Origin: an uncultured Dorea sp.
GTDB taxonomy: Bacteria > Bacillota > Clostridia > Lachnospirales > Lachnospiraceae
Reading direction: 5' to 3'
DNA length: 36,557 bases
Assembly: GCA_910578495.1 (NCBI GenBank)
Contig: CAJTRE010000020.1
Location: forward strand, 1 to 36,557
Numbering within the stretch: the first letter of the stretch is position 1; each line of letters starts with the position of its first letter. Shown one piece after another: positions 16,783 through 23,665 of the stretch. The translations under genes were made by a program, and so were the position numbers. Under the pieces are notes generated by a model. It did not search any database. It was not told where the DNA came from and saw only the letters and a list, made by a program, of their open reading frames with translations.

Positions 16783-16813
16783 TTAAAAATACCGCAGAGG
16801 CTTTCCCCTGCGG
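16783..16813 (-). terminator. Intrinsic terminator between the cyclotransferase and adhesin genes
   Basis: On the minus strand CCGCAGGGG (16813-16805) pairs with CCTCTGCGG (16800-16792) across a four-base loop, with one G-U pair, followed by TATTTTT. It lies directly after the cyclotransferase stop and ends about 20 bases before the adhesin ATG. Adhesin expression must therefore come from readthrough, so this may be an attenuator as well as an operon end. Confidence 0.65.
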
Positions 16814-16818
16814 CTTTG

Positions 16819-17316
16819 TTATCTGCTGACTTCTGTTTTCTTTTGACTGGGTTTCTGTCTGCCCACTTCCTGTCTTGTACGTTTTAACGCATCGGTAATG
16901 GAACGGCTGGAAATCCCATTTTGATGACAGCCTTCCACAATCCCCATAAAATAGAGGTCAGAGGGAATGGCTGGCTGGTCTTTATACGGGGCATTCATGG
17001 TATATGCCATCACTTCCCGTTTCACACCATCCTTCCCCTGGACTTTGACAGTCTCCTTTCCATACAGATGGGGATACCCTTCGTAAAAATCCAGGCTCTT
17101 TTCACACTCTGATGTAATCTTCCAAAGTACTCCTTCTACCCGACTTCCCTCTTCCGGCAGAATGGTGGCAACACCGCTTCCCTTACCCCTGCCACAAAAT
17201 GTCAAGCGATACCCTTCCAAATGGACAGGCTCTACTACAGAAGCAGCCGGACAGCGGTATGCCATCTGATCTAAGTTCATGTTACTGCCATAGGCAAAAT
17301 AATACGTTTCTTTCAT
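16819..17316 (-). CDS. Gamma-glutamylcyclotransferase (AIG2/GGCT-like)
   Basis: A 165-residue enzyme of the GGCT/AIG2 family, which cleaves gamma-glutamyl amide bonds to release 5-oxoproline. The N-terminal YYFAYGSNMNLDQM is the family's substrate-loop signature. LEGYRLTFCGRGKGSGVATI and VEGVLWKI follow, and DFYEGYPHLY includes the likely catalytic acid region. The C-terminal 25 residues are basic and disordered. It follows the amidoligase by nine bases with TAGGAGGTAG. The pair forms a make-and-break system for amide-linked glutamates; the partner substrate is unknown. Confidence 0.85.
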   Translation of the reverse strand: MKETYYFAYGSNMNLDQMAYRCPAASVVEPVHLEGYRLTFCGRGKGSGVATILPEEGSRVEGVLWKITSECEKSLDFYEGYPHLYGKETVKVQGKDGVKREVMAYTMNAPYKDQPAIPSDLYFMGIVEGCHQNGISSRSITDALKRTRQEVGRQKPSQKKTEVSR

Positions 17317-17325
17317 CTCTACCTC

Positions 17326-18285
17326 CTATCGAGCATCCTCTGCCCGATGATTTCTGTTCAAACATTCGTACTGGCTCCGGTCATATCTCCACGCCCGATC
17401 CCCTTCCAGATTGGCAAGCAGATGTTCCCGGACATTTTTATATTCCGGTCCAATGAGCCCCAGCCGCAATAAAAAGGTACGGAAGGTAAATGCCGGATTT
17501 TCTGTAATCTCTGTTTTCCGCATCTGGGTGCATTTCTGATTGATGGCCTGGGCGGAAATGGCAAGCGCCAGGGTGATATTTGCCCGCACCTTTCCTGCAT
17601 GGAGGGTGCTTTCAAAACACCGCCATTCCAGCGTTCCCTTCGAAAACACTGCATGCAGGTTTAAGGCATAATACCGGGTACTGTCATAATGATCATGACT
17701 TCCATCCCTGCCTCCGTACCATATCTGTTTCAGCTTTTCCATAGAAATGGTGCTGTTTGGCATCCTGCGGATTTTTTCCAACACAATAGGGCGTACTTTC
17801 TGACAATAGTTGCTTTCTCTGGAAGTCTGCACTTTCAATGCCTTAAACAGAATATCCTCTTTCGAATACATAATCGTCATGGCATTTTTCAGGCTCCTTG
17901 CCGTATGATTTGAGGCATCCACGTGAACGTGCTGCCCACAGGATTCATTCACTCTTGCCCGGTGATGTCTGAGACACCTGACTACTTCCTGTAGTTTTCC
18001 CATCTCAGAATACTCAAGTTTCGGGCTTACCATCTCCGTACTATATTCACTTCCGGCATGAACCATCTGGCCACGCTCCCTGCGTTGTGTATAGATACTG
18101 CCATCATACATAAACTTCCATTTTTTCCCTTCTCGGTCCATCACAGACCATGTTTGATAATATCCGCCATCATAAACTGCGCGTGTTCCAAACAATTCTG
18201 CCACTGCTTCTGCAGCCCTCTGTCTGGTAATACCTGTCATCTCAATCTCTGTACCAAAGTATTGGTTCTGAATTCCAATTGCCAT
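17326..18285 (-). CDS. Putative amidoligase (Amidoligase_2 family)
   Basis: A 319-residue ATP-grasp-like (COOH-NH2 ligase superfamily) enzyme predicted to join an amine to a carboxylate. The N-terminal FGTEIEMTGITR holds the family's ExE metal/ATP residues. CGQHVHVDASNHTARS gives the HVH core, and TLEWRCFESTLHAGKVRANI is the conserved RxFxxT-like segment near the end. It lies between the C5-methyltransferase (stop six bases upstream) and a gamma-glutamylcyclotransferase. Pairings of such amidoligases with AIG2-like cyclotransferases are known in bacteria and phages. What is ligated here is unknown. Confidence 0.8.
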   Translation of the reverse strand: MAIGIQNQYFGTEIEMTGITRQRAAEAVAELFGTRAVYDGGYYQTWSVMDREGKKWKFMYDGSIYTQRRERGQMVHAGSEYSTEMVSPKLEYSEMGKLQEVVRCLRHHRARVNESCGQHVHVDASNHTARSLKNAMTIMYSKEDILFKALKVQTSRESNYCQKVRPIVLEKIRRMPNSTISMEKLKQIWYGGRDGSHDHYDSTRYYALNLHAVFSKGTLEWRCFESTLHAGKVRANITLALAISAQAINQKCTQMRKTEITENPAFTFRTFLLRLGLIGPEYKNVREHLLANLEGDRAWRYDRSQYECLNRNHRAEDAR

Positions 18286-18291
18286 ACTGCC

Positions 18292-19581
18292 TTACCTCTT
18301 TGTCTTTTCATCCTCTGCCCGGATTTCTGCATCTGCCTGCCGAAGAAGCGTTCCGATGGCTTCGATCACGTTGACAGTCACTCCATTTCCAGCCTGTTTA
18401 TAAAGCTGGCTGTCCGAAGTATCCTGTTCGATGCGGTCAATCTGCCAGTCATAAAACCCCTGCAGTCTCAGACATTCCCTTGGCACCAGTTTCCGGATTC
18501 TGCCCCGATAGGCAACTCCATGCCTATCTGTGGCAGTAATGGTGAACATCGGCTCTTCCGGCTCCTTCATCCTCCGGCCATTCTGCCGGGTTTCTTCTCT
18601 TCCCGGAGTCAGCACTGCTCTGGCACCTTCCTCTTTTAATACACCGGAGCATTCTCCTTTGTGATTATGGATGCCGGACTGTCTGGTATTCAGACATCTG
18701 CAATGCTCTGTCACCAGAGGTGGCGGAGACAAATCCACAAAATGAAGTGTCCCCTGCTGGATTCCTGTGGTCAGGGTATGGGCGATTTGATGCCCCACAC
18801 GCCCTCTCCGGGTGTTCATTCCTGCATATCCCAGGTCAATGCTGTCTCCCGGATACGCCATCTTATATCCCTGCTTGGTATTCTCTTTGATAGGAACACC
18901 AACCTCATATAATCCGGTTTTTCCACCAACGCCTCCCGCTCCGGAAGTCAGGGTACAGCTTAACCCTTCGGCTTTGTAGATTCGTTCCCCCTGTCTGCCT
19001 GTCTGGACTTGAACAAGAGGCGTTCCATTTGCTGTTGGGAAAGGTAATATTTTTCCGGCACATCTTCGATCAAGATATCCGACAAGATACACCCGCTTTC
19101 TGGATTGGGGGACTCCAAAATCCTTGCTGTTAAGCACTTTCCATTCCACACCATACCCCAGCTCAGATAGCGTACTGAGGATGGTGTGAAACGTCCTGCC
19201 TTTGTCATGCGAAAGCAGTCCGGGAACATTTTCAAGGATGAAATACGCAGGTCGCTTGTCTGCAACCAGTCTGGCAATCTCGAAGAACAGAGTTCCTCTG
19301 GCATCTGCAAATCCTCCTCGCTTTCCGGCGATAGAGAATGCCTGGCAAGGAAATCCTGCACACAAAAGATCAAAGTCTGGCATTCGCTCTGTTTCGATTG
19401 TTCTTGCGTCATTACAAAACCACTCCCCTTCTGTGTCGAACAGCAATCGGTAGTTCTTATCCGCATAAGCATCCACCTCACAGTGCCCTACGCATGTAAA
19501 ACCGCCTGCGCGTCTTAACCCTTCCCGGAATCCCCCGATCCCGCTGAATAAATCAAAAAATCGAATGGTTGCGGCTATCAA
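18292..19581 (-). CDS. DNA cytosine-C5 methyltransferase
   Basis: A full-length m5C DNA methylase of about 429 residues. Motif I is RFFDLFSGIGGFREGL, motif IV (catalytic Cys) is GFPCQAFSIAGKRGG, motif VI is ENVPGL, and motif VIII is PQSRKRVYLVGY. Motifs IX and X are RECLRLQGF and YKQAGNGVTVNVI. A target-recognition region of about 150 residues lies between VIII and IX. The start is uncertain: AAAGGAGG lies directly before TTG 19581, and no ATG is present. The frame is open to 19845 but overlaps the upstream gene. No restriction enzyme is adjacent, so it is probably protective for the element. Confidence 0.88.
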   Translation of the reverse strand: MIAATIRFFDLFSGIGGFREGLRRAGGFTCVGHCEVDAYADKNYRLLFDTEGEWFCNDARTIETERMPDFDLLCAGFPCQAFSIAGKRGGFADARGTLFFEIARLVADKRPAYFILENVPGLLSHDKGRTFHTILSTLSELGYGVEWKVLNSKDFGVPQSRKRVYLVGYLDRRCAGKILPFPTANGTPLVQVQTGRQGERIYKAEGLSCTLTSGAGGVGGKTGLYEVGVPIKENTKQGYKMAYPGDSIDLGYAGMNTRRGRVGHQIAHTLTTGIQQGTLHFVDLSPPPLVTEHCRCLNTRQSGIHNHKGECSGVLKEEGARAVLTPGREETRQNGRRMKEPEEPMFTITATDRHGVAYRGRIRKLVPRECLRLQGFYDWQIDRIEQDTSDSQLYKQAGNGVTVNVIEAIGTLLRQADAEIRAEDEKTKR

Positions 19582-19660
19582 CCTCCTTTGCTGAGAAAAG
19601 CAGGCGGCATGTTTTCTTTCCCACACCACCTGCTGGTTTTTAAGTTCTATGTATTTGGCA

Positions 19661-20221
19661 TTATGCAATCTCTTCGGTTTCTTCCTCGGATTCTGACAGT
19701 TCTTCTTCCTCATCTGCATCTTCGGGAAGTTCTGAATCTGGTTCTTCCTCTTCCAGTTGTGCGGATTCCTCGAAGTTCTCATCGTCTGGTTCTTCCTCCG
19801 CAGCTTCCATCCCTTCGATTCCCTCTTGGGTAATCTCTTCTTCACTGGTCTCTTCTGCAGGTCCTTCTGCTTCTTCCAGTCTGTCTGCTTCTGGGGTTTC
19901 TTCCGGCTGTTTCAGTTCTTTCCATTTGGCTTCTACCTCTTCCACCGCTTTTTCAATAATGCGGATGAGAAAATCTTTCTGTTTGATGCCTTCCTTTGCG
20001 ACTGCCCATTTGACTCTCTGGAATAATTCCTCTGTGACCTGTACTGCTAATGTTCTTTTTTCCATGCTCTCTTCTCCTTTATCTTCCAGTCTGTTAAAAT
20101 GTTCTTCAATCACCTGCTGGATGAATATCTGTGTACTCGTGTCCTTCTCTTCGATCTCGGCTCGTACTTTCTCATGTAATTCCACCGGGATCTTTCCGCA
20201 TATGTTCTTCATTTCTGCCAT
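19661..20221 (-). CDS. Two-domain RHH-like DNA-binding protein with long acidic tail
   Basis: A 186-residue protein. Two related segments look like tandem ribbon-helix-helix units: KIPVELHEKVRAEIEEKD with its following helix (residues about 8-45), and RTLAVQVTEELFQRVKWAVAKEG with KQKDFLIRIIEKAVEEVEAK (about 56-100). The last 80 residues are almost entirely Glu/Asp with Pro and Ser. The start at 20221 (MAEMKNICG) follows AAAGGAGAAACG. It lies downstream of ParM/ParR, so partition or regulation is plausible. The acidic tail could mimic DNA or contact a partner. No named family assigned. Confidence 0.65.
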   Translation of the reverse strand: MAEMKNICGKIPVELHEKVRAEIEEKDTSTQIFIQQVIEEHFNRLEDKGEESMEKRTLAVQVTEELFQRVKWAVAKEGIKQKDFLIRIIEKAVEEVEAKWKELKQPEETPEADRLEEAEGPAEETSEEEITQEGIEGMEAAEEEPDDENFEESAQLEEEEPDSELPEDADEEEELSESEEETEEIA

Positions 20222-20293
20222 CTGCGTTTCTCCTTTCGTTTTGTTATACACAACATACTCCAAAATTTGAAAGAAAGCTATTCACAATGCCCA

Positions 20294-20362
20294 CTAAAGA
20301 ATCCATGTCAAATGCATGCAAAACCCAAGCAGATCCAACAATGCCATACTTTCTTTGTCCAT
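20294..20362 (-). CDS. Possible 22-residue hydrophobic peptide
   Basis: A very short frame, MDKESMALLDLLGFCMHLTWIL, begins three bases after an unusually strong ribosome site (GGGGGTGAGG) in the gap between the ParR-like gene and the RHH-like gene. The peptide is mostly hydrophobic and amphipathic. The main support is the ribosome site, since composition alone would not stand out. It could be a leader peptide for the downstream gene. Confidence 0.35.
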   Translation of the reverse strand: MDKESMALLDLLGFCMHLTWIL

Positions 20363-20376
20363 AGGCCTCACCCCCT

Positions 20377-20652
20377 TTACTCCTGCTCCATCTGAAATAA
20401 AAAATCCAGCATCTGATCGGGAATTTCTTCCTTTTCCTGTGCTGGTATTCGTTCCATATCGCCACTTTTTAGTTCTTCCCGAACAGTCTCCTGAATCAGT
20501 TTCCGCAAGGTTTCCCGCTCTTCTTTTTCTAAAATCACATCCACCAGATACTGATTCCTCTGCCCTGCCGGAACATCCATTAGAATTCGCCACGCTTTTT
20601 CATGCTCCGGATTTTTAAGGTTTGGGCGGAAGGAAAATACCGGGCGGCTCAC
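20377..20652 (-). CDS. parR: ParR-like partition adaptor
   Basis: A 91-residue protein starting with GTG at 20652, overlapping the parM stop (GTGA). FSFRPNLKNPEHEKAWRIL, then VPAGQRNQYLVDVIL fits a ribbon-helix-helix DNA-binding start. The rest is acidic and helical and ends in LDFLFQMEQE, a likely ParM-contacting tail. Small RHH proteins directly downstream of ParM-type actins are the centromere-binding adaptors of type II partition. Assignment rests on position and size as much as on sequence. Confidence 0.6.
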   Translation of the reverse strand: MSRPVFSFRPNLKNPEHEKAWRILMDVPAGQRNQYLVDVILEKEERETLRKLIQETVREELKSGDMERIPAQEKEEIPDQMLDFLFQMEQE

Positions 20653-21557
20653 AGCGTCCTCATCTGCCCCACAATCCGTTCATATCCGGCTGCGTTGGCA
20701 TGGACGTCTGTTAGGTAAATCGGTCGGCACAAGCGGTCCTGTTCGCTGACACGGCGCTGAAAAATAGCCGCTCCGCCTCCCATGAAAACGGAAGGAACTG
20801 CCCGCAGATCAAAGCCTGCCTCGGTAATCGCAGACAGTATTTTTTCAATATAAATCCTGCCCTGTTTCTCAATCAAAGACACGACTTCCACAGGTATACT
20901 GCAGGATTGTCCATTCAGCACACGCTCGATCTGTGTTTCTGTAACGGACAATCCCGTGTTTCTGCGCACCTGTTCCAGAATCTCATCCATACACCGAATG
21001 ACTCCCAATTCCAAACTTCTGCAGGTAGATGCATTGGGAACAGCGTTATCAAGCCGCATTAAGTCTACGGTCCAGCCCCCAATGTCAATGAGAAGAACAG
21101 ACGGTTCATCCTTTAAATATTCCGGGTAAAGAGCCAGGGCCGAGTACCCCTGGGGGAACAGTTTCACATCCTCAATCTGGATTTCATAGCGTTCCCCTTC
21201 GTAGAAAAATCGGACGGGCTGTTCCTTTCGAAACAGATACTCCTTAAATTTCTGCTTTTCCCTTCCAAAACCGGCAAGAGGAAGCCCGGCTGCAAGAACA
21301 ACCTTGACAGTTCTCTCTCCTTTCCGCTTCCGAATCTCCTGTGCCAGTGCAGCCAGTGTCAAAAGATAATAATTGTCATTGGCAGTCTTATCTTTTACTA
21401 AGGTCTGTCGCCCAGTCCCGCAGACATAATACTCTCCCCGATACTGAAGAACACCCTGCATCGTATAAGGCTCATATTCATAGCGGATAATCCCTGTAGG
21501 GAAACACACTTGTTTTGTCTTGATGGCATAATACCCGTGATCGATTCCAATCACCAT
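20649..21557 (-). CDS. parM: ParM/StbA-type actin-like ATPase
   Basis: A 302-residue actin-fold ATPase that forms filaments to segregate DNA. Phosphate-1 loop is IGIDHGYYAIKT (residues 3-14), phosphate-2 is LLIDIGGWTVDL (155-166), and the adenosine loop is PSVFMGGGAAIF near the C-terminus. Length is typical. It is followed by an overlapping ParR-like gene. On an integrative element, such a system would stabilise the excised circular form; that is inference. AGGAA precedes the ATG. Confidence 0.85.
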   Translation of the reverse strand: MVIGIDHGYYAIKTKQVCFPTGIIRYEYEPYTMQGVLQYRGEYYVCGTGRQTLVKDKTANDNYYLLTLAALAQEIRKRKGERTVKVVLAAGLPLAGFGREKQKFKEYLFRKEQPVRFFYEGERYEIQIEDVKLFPQGYSALALYPEYLKDEPSVLLIDIGGWTVDLMRLDNAVPNASTCRSLELGVIRCMDEILEQVRRNTGLSVTETQIERVLNGQSCSIPVEVVSLIEKQGRIYIEKILSAITEAGFDLRAVPSVFMGGGAAIFQRRVSEQDRLCRPIYLTDVHANAAGYERIVGQMRTL

Positions 21558-21670
21558 TTCCTACCACTCCCTTCTTCTATTGTTCTGTAGAAAAATCTCC
21601 GGAGAAAGAACTTCCCAGAGTTTGAAATTTGTTCCGGTTGGAATTTTTTCTTTCCAGCCTGTTAAATTTT

Positions 21671-21988
21671 TTATTCCCTGCCCTGACAACCTGTCTGGGC
21701 AGGAAGATAGTGAAGTATTCCTTCCAGCACAAGAGCCCGCCTCTGAAAGCGCAAAACTCCTACATTTTGCAGCTCTATCAGCTCGTGGTACGATTCCTTC
21801 GTAAGAAAACATCTATGATACTCTCCTTTGTTTCCGAACTGTTCGCTCTGTTCCAGCAGCAAAAACTCCACCATATATCGGGTAGACGGTGCAAACCGTT
21901 TTTCACACAACATAGCATCACCTTTCACTGCTTTCACGCCCTCTGATTCCCTTGCCACTGCCAATAATTCATGGATACTGATACTCAT
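21671..21988 (-). CDS. Hypothetical protein upstream of parM
   Basis: A 105-residue soluble protein (MSISIHELLAVARES, then STRYMVEFLLLEQSEQ, then HRCFLTKESYHELIELQNV). Its start at 21988 is preceded by GGAGGTGATAG; an ATG four codons earlier lies inside that site. No family recognised. The 113 bases between its stop and parM hold no convincing gene or centromere iterons. Confidence 0.55.
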   Translation of the reverse strand: MSISIHELLAVARESEGVKAVKGDAMLCEKRFAPSTRYMVEFLLLEQSEQFGNKGEYHRCFLTKESYHELIELQNVGVLRFQRRALVLEGILHYLPAQTGCQGRE

Positions 21989-22042
21989 ATTTTCTATCAC
22001 CTCCCTCCAAAGATTTTTTCTCTATTTTTCATAATTTTCTGC

Positions 22043-22076
22043 GAAAAAAAGACAGGCACCTACACGATGTCTGTCT
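22043..22076 (-). terminator. Intrinsic terminator after the first gene of the leftward block
   Basis: On the minus strand AGACAGACA (22076-22068) pairs with TGCCTGTCT (22058-22050) with one mismatch, followed by seven T. The stem overlaps the last codons and stop of the 22467-22060 gene, so partial readthrough would be needed to express the parM genes from the upstream promoter. Confidence 0.6.
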
Positions 22077-22467
22077 CTGTCGGATCTACCAATCCTTTTT
22101 CTTGATACTGTTGTTTTATAATCTCTTTCAGCTGCTTCCGACTTTTCCTGTCCGGTACCTGACCGCAGAAATCCCAAATCCAACGGTCATGAAGATGTTC
22201 ATCTGCTTCTGTTGGATCCCAAGATACAATACTGCTGGTCTCATCATATAACTGTTCCAGCCTTTGAAACTGCTCGGCAAACTGTCCAGAGTAAGTATTC
22301 CAGATTTCCAGATTATATAATTTCAATCCAAGGAAATCTGTAATATAGGTCAGCCTGTCCAAGTCAGAAAACGTCATCTTTTCTTTTCCCAGCAGGATGC
22401 CCCTGTCATGCTTTCCGCATAAGAACAGAAAAGCAAACCGTTCCATATCTCTCTGGTGCATAAACAT
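22060..22467 (-). CDS. Hypothetical protein, first gene of the leftward ICE block
   Basis: A 135-residue soluble protein (MFMHQRDMERFAFLFLCGKH, then KMTFSDLDRLTYITDFLG, then WDPTEADEHLHDRWIWDF). Two ATGs (22467 and 22461) follow AAGGGTGATG. It is the first gene after the promoter at 22502-22530 and is therefore directly under the divergent XRE regulator. No family recognised. Confidence 0.55.
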   Translation of the reverse strand: MFMHQRDMERFAFLFLCGKHDRGILLGKEKMTFSDLDRLTYITDFLGLKLYNLEIWNTYSGQFAEQFQRLEQLYDETSSIVSWDPTEADEHLHDRWIWDFCGQVPDRKSRKQLKEIIKQQYQEKGLVDPTETDIV

Positions 22468-22485
22468 CACCCTTCTTAAAAATAA

Positions 22486-22557
22486 TTCTTTATTACGAAA
22501 CATTATAAAAAGTGAAACCAGTAAAATCAATATAAAGTTTCTTTATTGCGAAACATT
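22486..22557. promoter_or_regulatory. Two 19-bp operator-like repeats flanking the divergent promoter
   Basis: TTCTTTATTACGAAACATT at 22486-22504 and the same sequence with one change (TTGCG for TTACG) at 22539-22557. The second copy sits in the extended dyad GTTTC-N8-GAAAC. The first repeat overlaps the leftward -10 box; the second lies upstream of its -35 and in the leader of the XRE gene. This is the expected layout of an XRE-repressor operator controlling both directions. Confidence 0.6.
22502..22530 (-). promoter_or_regulatory. Promoter for the leftward ICE block
   Basis: On the minus strand -35 TTGATT (22530-22525), a 17-base spacer, and a perfect -10 TATAAT (22507-22502). Transcription would start near 22495, inside the first 19-bp repeat, about 28 bases before the first ATG. 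Confidence 0.7.
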
Positions 22558-22576
22558 TAGAAGACGAGAGGACTCT

Positions 22577-22816
22577 ATGATGCAGAAAATCAGACCAGAC
22601 ATGGATATTGGAAAAAATATCCAAACTATCCGTTATCAGAATAAACTTACCCAAGACCAGGTCATTGCAAAGCTGAACTTGATGGGGATTTCCATGTCCA
22701 AAAGTACCTATGCCAAGCTGGAAACCAACCGTATGAACATCAAAGTTTCTGAACTGGTCGCTCTCTCCCAAATTTTCCATACCGATATCAATGCATTCTT
22801 TTCCGGGCTTCTCTAG
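22577..22816 (+). CDS. XRE-family transcriptional regulator
   Basis: A 79-residue helix-turn-helix DNA-binding protein: DIGKNIQTIRYQNKLTQDQVIAKLN, then SMSKSTYAKLETNRMNIKVSEL. It is a single HTH_3 domain with no extra module. Its ATG at 22577 (followed by a second ATG) is preceded by GAGAGGA. It is transcribed away from the leftward block, and the shared gap holds two operator-like repeats, so it probably controls the element's maintenance and transfer genes. Its stop codon shares CTAG with the stop of the convergent gene at 22813. Confidence 0.8.
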   Translation: MMQKIRPDMDIGKNIQTIRYQNKLTQDQVIAKLNLMGISMSKSTYAKLETNRMNIKVSELVALSQIFHTDINAFFSGLL

Positions 22817-23625
22817 TTCTTAAAATCAATTTTTTTATCATCATTTAGCAAGTGAATAATATATTTCCCACGCAATTCAATGAGAAACTTTATTCGCCTA
22901 TCCATTTCTGAAATACTTTCTTCATCCTTAAACAAATTATTAAATGATATCAACGTATCAGTTTTTTCAATTTTTTCCCTTTCTAACTCATAAATCAGTT
23001 CTTCCCAATTCCTTCCCTCATTATATAGTTTGTATACTTTATCAAATATTCTAGTAAAATATATTTGTTGACAAGTATACGTCATATATTCTCTGAAGGA
23101 CATTAGCGTATCTACTTCCGTGGGAAACTCTTTCCAATTATCTTGTAAAAATTTTAAAAACCAAGGCCATAGTTCATTTAAATCTTTATGAATATGCTGT
23201 AAATTAGGACCATAATTTTTTGAAACTATTGTCTTAGGTACCGGAGCCATATTGCCAATTGTATGATATATTTTTTCAAATCCCAGTTTACCATAAGCAT
23301 AAAGCTGTGCTTGCTCATGAGGTTGACAACTTTTAGGGTTATGCATAATATCAAACAAAAAGTCTTTTTTTATATTTTTATCTTCAATACTAATTGCTCT
23401 TCCGCCTTCCACCATTTCTATATTTGTGAATTTAATTATTTTTCCAAATAATCTAATAAATATTAGTTGTGAAAGAACTGACTGTTCACAATCTACCATT
23501 GAATATTCTGAATCAAAACTATACTTCCAAGCGTTTTCGCTTTTCAAATATTCAGAGCATCCTTTTTCCCATGCTATCATTTCCTTTTTGCTTCTAGCAT
23601 ATTTTTTATGCTTGCAGTAACACAT
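22813..23625 (-). CDS. DUF6994-like protein in the cargo region
   Basis: A 270-residue AT-rich gene. The centre of the protein, HTIGNMAPVPKTIVSKNYGP, then LQHIHKDLNELWPWFLKFL, and the start (FDSEYSMVDCEQSVL) resemble proteins annotated DUF6994, whose function is unknown. It follows the HNH-like gene by 40 bases on the same strand with GGAG before the ATG, so the two are probably co-expressed. No catalytic motif or membrane segment stands out. Base composition differs from the ICE backbone, which suggests a separate origin. Confidence 0.5.
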   Translation of the reverse strand: MCYCKHKKYARSKKEMIAWEKGCSEYLKSENAWKYSFDSEYSMVDCEQSVLSQLIFIRLFGKIIKFTNIEMVEGGRAISIEDKNIKKDFLFDIMHNPKSCQPHEQAQLYAYGKLGFEKIYHTIGNMAPVPKTIVSKNYGPNLQHIHKDLNELWPWFLKFLQDNWKEFPTEVDTLMSFREYMTYTCQQIYFTRIFDKVYKLYNEGRNWEELIYELEREKIEKTDTLISFNNLFKDEESISEMDRRIKFLIELRGKYIIHLLNDDKKIDFKN

Positions 23626-23665
23626 ATATTATTATCTCCATTCGCTTTTAATTCATATTAAAATA

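Noticed and set aside
19582..19845. N-terminal extension of the C5-methyltransferase
   Set aside because: These 88 residues are the out-of-frame shadow of the acidic tail of the upstream gene and are Lys/Arg-rich with no methylase similarity.
21561..21812. Minus-strand 83-residue frame ending just before parM
   Set aside because: The last part (NLTGWKEKIPTG...) looks somewhat protein-like, but it overlaps the hypothetical gene at 21671 and has no start with a ribosome site; a frameshifted extension of that gene cannot be excluded.
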